A stretch of DNA of 5,758 bases, taken from Selenomonadales bacterium (GTDB lineage Bacteria; Bacillota; Negativicutes; RGIG982). Below are positions 4,363 through 5,758 of this stretch, in pieces. A program made the translations under genes and the position numbers. The notes beneath the pieces were generated by a model, which made no database searches, was not told where the DNA came from, and saw only the letters and a list, made by a program, of their open reading frames with translations. The stretch spans positions 1 through 5,758 of the forward strand of contig JAFPBC010000223.1 of assembly GCA_017390595.1 (NCBI GenBank), given 5' to 3'. The number at the start of each line of letters is the position of its first letter. Position 1 is the first letter of the stretch.

Positions 4363-5758
4363 ATGACCGACCGCAATACCACGCTTCGCATCGGCAAGAT
4401 GGCATGCGCTGCCTGCTCTGCCCGCATCGAAAAGCGACTCACTAAGCTCGCAGGCATCACCGAGGCGACCGTCAACCTTACCACCGAAGAAGCACACATC
4501 ACCTACGACGATACCGTGCTCACCGAAGAGAAGATCATCGCCGTGATCGAAAAGCTCGGCTTCACCGCAGAGACCAAGACCGCCCCGCCCGCCGAACTTA
4601 CCCTTGTCATCGGCAACATGGCGTGCGCCGCCTGCTCTGCCCGCATCGAAAAACGCCTCGCCAAAATGCAAGGCATCACCGAGGCAGTCGTCAACCTCAC
4701 CACAGAGCGCGCCCGCATCACCTACGACGCGACCGTCACCTCATCGACCGCCATCATCGCCGTGATCGAAAAACTCGGCTTCACCGCGCGCCTTGCGACC
4801 GACACCCCGACAGGCGATACGAACCCGAGCGAAAACACCGACGCGAAAAAACGGCTCCTCTTCGCCGCGCTCTTTTCGCTCCCCATGCTCCTTAATATGC
4901 TCATAGAATGTTTCGTAGGGCACGGTAATGTCCCCGTACTCTCTGACCCCTACCTCCACCTCGCACTCGCCACCCCCGTCCAATTTGTAAGCGGAGCCTA
5001 CTTCTACCGCGACGCCTACAATGCACTCAAAGGCGGCGGTGCCAACATGAGCGTCCTCGTCGTACTCGGCACCACGAGCGCGTACCTCTTCAGTCTGTAT
5101 CAGCTCATGATCGGAAACCACAGCGTCTACTTCGAAACGTGCGGCATCCTCATCACGCTCATCCTCTTCGGAAAATATCTCGAATCGCGCGCCAAAGGCA
5201 AAACAGGACAAGCCATCCGCGCACTCCTCTCCCTTCGTCCCGCGACCGCCCGCGTCCTCCGCGCAGGCACCGAACACACCATCCCACTCGCCGAACTGCG
5301 CGTAGGCGATACCGTCATCGTCCGACCCGGCGAGATCATCCCCACCGACGGCATCATCGAAAGCGGAACAAGCACCGTCGACGAATCCATGCTCACAGGC
5401 GAATCCGTCCCCATCGACAGATCGATCGGCGACCATATCACAGGAGGCTCCGTCAACATCTGCGGCGCGCTCACCTTCACAGCACAGCGAGTAGGCAGCG
5501 ACACCACGCTCGCCCGCATCGTCCGCATCGTCGAAGAAGCCCAGAGCGTCAAAGCCCCCATCCAGCGATTCGCCGACCGCGTCTCCTACTACTTCGTCCC
5601 AGCCGTCACAGCCATCGCCCTTTTCACCTTCGCCTGCCACCTCGCACTCAGCTCCGCACTCGAAGAATCACTCATCCCCGCCGTCGCCGTCCTCGTCATC
5701 GCCTGCCCCTGCGCACTCGGACTCGCCACCCCCACAGCGATCCTCGTCGGCAGCGGAC
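4363..5758 (+). CDS. copA: CopA-type Cu(+)-exporting P1B ATPase (3' end outside the window)
   Basis: This P-type ATPase uses ATP to move monovalent copper (or silver) out across the cytoplasmic membrane. The visible 465 residues contain two N-terminal heavy-metal-associated domains with the metal-binding motif MACAAC, at Cys15/Cys18 and Cys88/Cys91. Transmembrane helices lie at about 164-183, 196-214, 228-246 and 256-274. The actuator domain (about 280-400) carries the dephosphorylation motif TGES (345-348). Helix 5 is at about 408-427, and helix 6 holds the Cu(+)-coordinating CPC (448-450, in VIACPCALGLATPT), the signature of the CopA subclass. The phosphorylation DKTGT loop, nucleotide domain and last helices lie beyond the window. 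The ATG follows AAGGA at five bases' spacing. It has its own candidate promoter and a Fur-like box upstream. I am confident of the family. Copper specificity follows from CAAC and CPC but was not tested. Confidence 0.93.
   Translation, partial: MTDRNTTLRIGKMACAACSARIEKRLTKLAGITEATVNLTTEEAHITYDDTVLTEEKIIAVIEKLGFTAETKTAPPAELTLVIGNMACAACSARIEKRLAKMQGITEAVVNLTTERARITYDATVTSSTAIIAVIEKLGFTARLATDTPTGDTNPSENTDAKKRLLFAALFSLPMLLNMLIECFVGHGNVPVLSDPYLHLALATPVQFVSGAYFYRDAYNALKGGGANMSVLVVLGTTSAYLFSLYQLMIGNHSVYFETCGILITLILFGKYLESRAKGKTGQAIRALLSLRPATARVLRAGTEHTIPLAELRVGDTVIVRPGEIIPTDGIIESGTSTVDESMLTGESVPIDRSIGDHITGGSVNICGALTFTAQRVGSDTTLARIVRIVEEAQSVKAPIQRFADRVSYYFVPAVTAIALFTFACHLALSSALEESLIPAVAVLVIACPCALGLATPTAILVGSG
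4384..4788 (+). repeat. tandem duplication of the metal-binding domain within copA
   Basis: Residues 8-69 and 81-142 align without gaps, 73 residues (219 bases) apart, with 48 of 62 identical. The identical runs include MACAACSARIEKRL, GITEA, VNLTTE and IIAVIEKLGFTA. The copies are closer to each other than is usual for CopA domains, which points to a fairly recent internal duplication or to gene conversion. Confidence 0.8.

Noticed and set aside
4741..5640. 299-residue minus-strand frame
   Set aside because: It is antisense to the copper ATPase. The acidic, Gly/Asp-rich sequence mirrors the host gene's codon bias and matches no domain.
1..5758. CRISPR arrays, tRNA or rRNA genes, transposases, phage genes
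   Set aside because: No direct-repeat/spacer pattern, cloverleaf, rRNA segment, or transposase/integrase motif was seen on either strand.

Overview
The window is chromosomal DNA of about 50% GC with AT-rich gaps between genes. The coding regions favour ATC, GCC, CTC and CGC codons, start codons include GTG and TTG, and the Shine-Dalgarno sequences are strong AGGAG types. Together with the gene families this suggests a Gram-positive-lineage anaerobe, most likely a Negativicutes/Selenomonas-type Firmicute. That placement is inference, because no marker gene is present.

Layout. Positions 1-367 hold no convincing gene. They contain two adjacent strong inverted repeats (89-116 and 128-190) and the terminator of the next gene. 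An EcsC-family membrane-associated protein lies on the minus strand (368-1063). A gap of about 650 bases follows, with an unusual compact transcription unit: a near-consensus promoter whose -35 overlaps a Fur-box-like palindrome, followed about 50 bases later by a strong terminator, with no ORF between. This looks like an iron-regulated small RNA. Next come a GC-rich 39/41-bp tandem repeat and the bidirectional terminator of a minus-strand XRE-family repressor gene (1712-2089). A further AT-rich gap of about 500 bases carries the regulator's promoter and the promoter and leader of the plus-strand genes.

On the plus strand, a YczE/YitT-like membrane protein (2589-3272) and an SseB-family protein (3318-4163) lie 45 bases apart and could be cotranscribed. 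After them comes a terminator-like stem whose loop holds a second, even better Fur-box-like palindrome, just downstream of a candidate promoter. It precedes a CopA-type Cu(+)-exporting P1B ATPase (from 4363), which is cut off by the window end after its CPC motif.

The protein-coding genes are ordinary families with no obvious shared pathway. The most interesting material is regulatory: two Fur-like boxes about 3 kb apart, one driving a candidate RyhB/FsrA-like small RNA and one placed before a copper ATPase gene.
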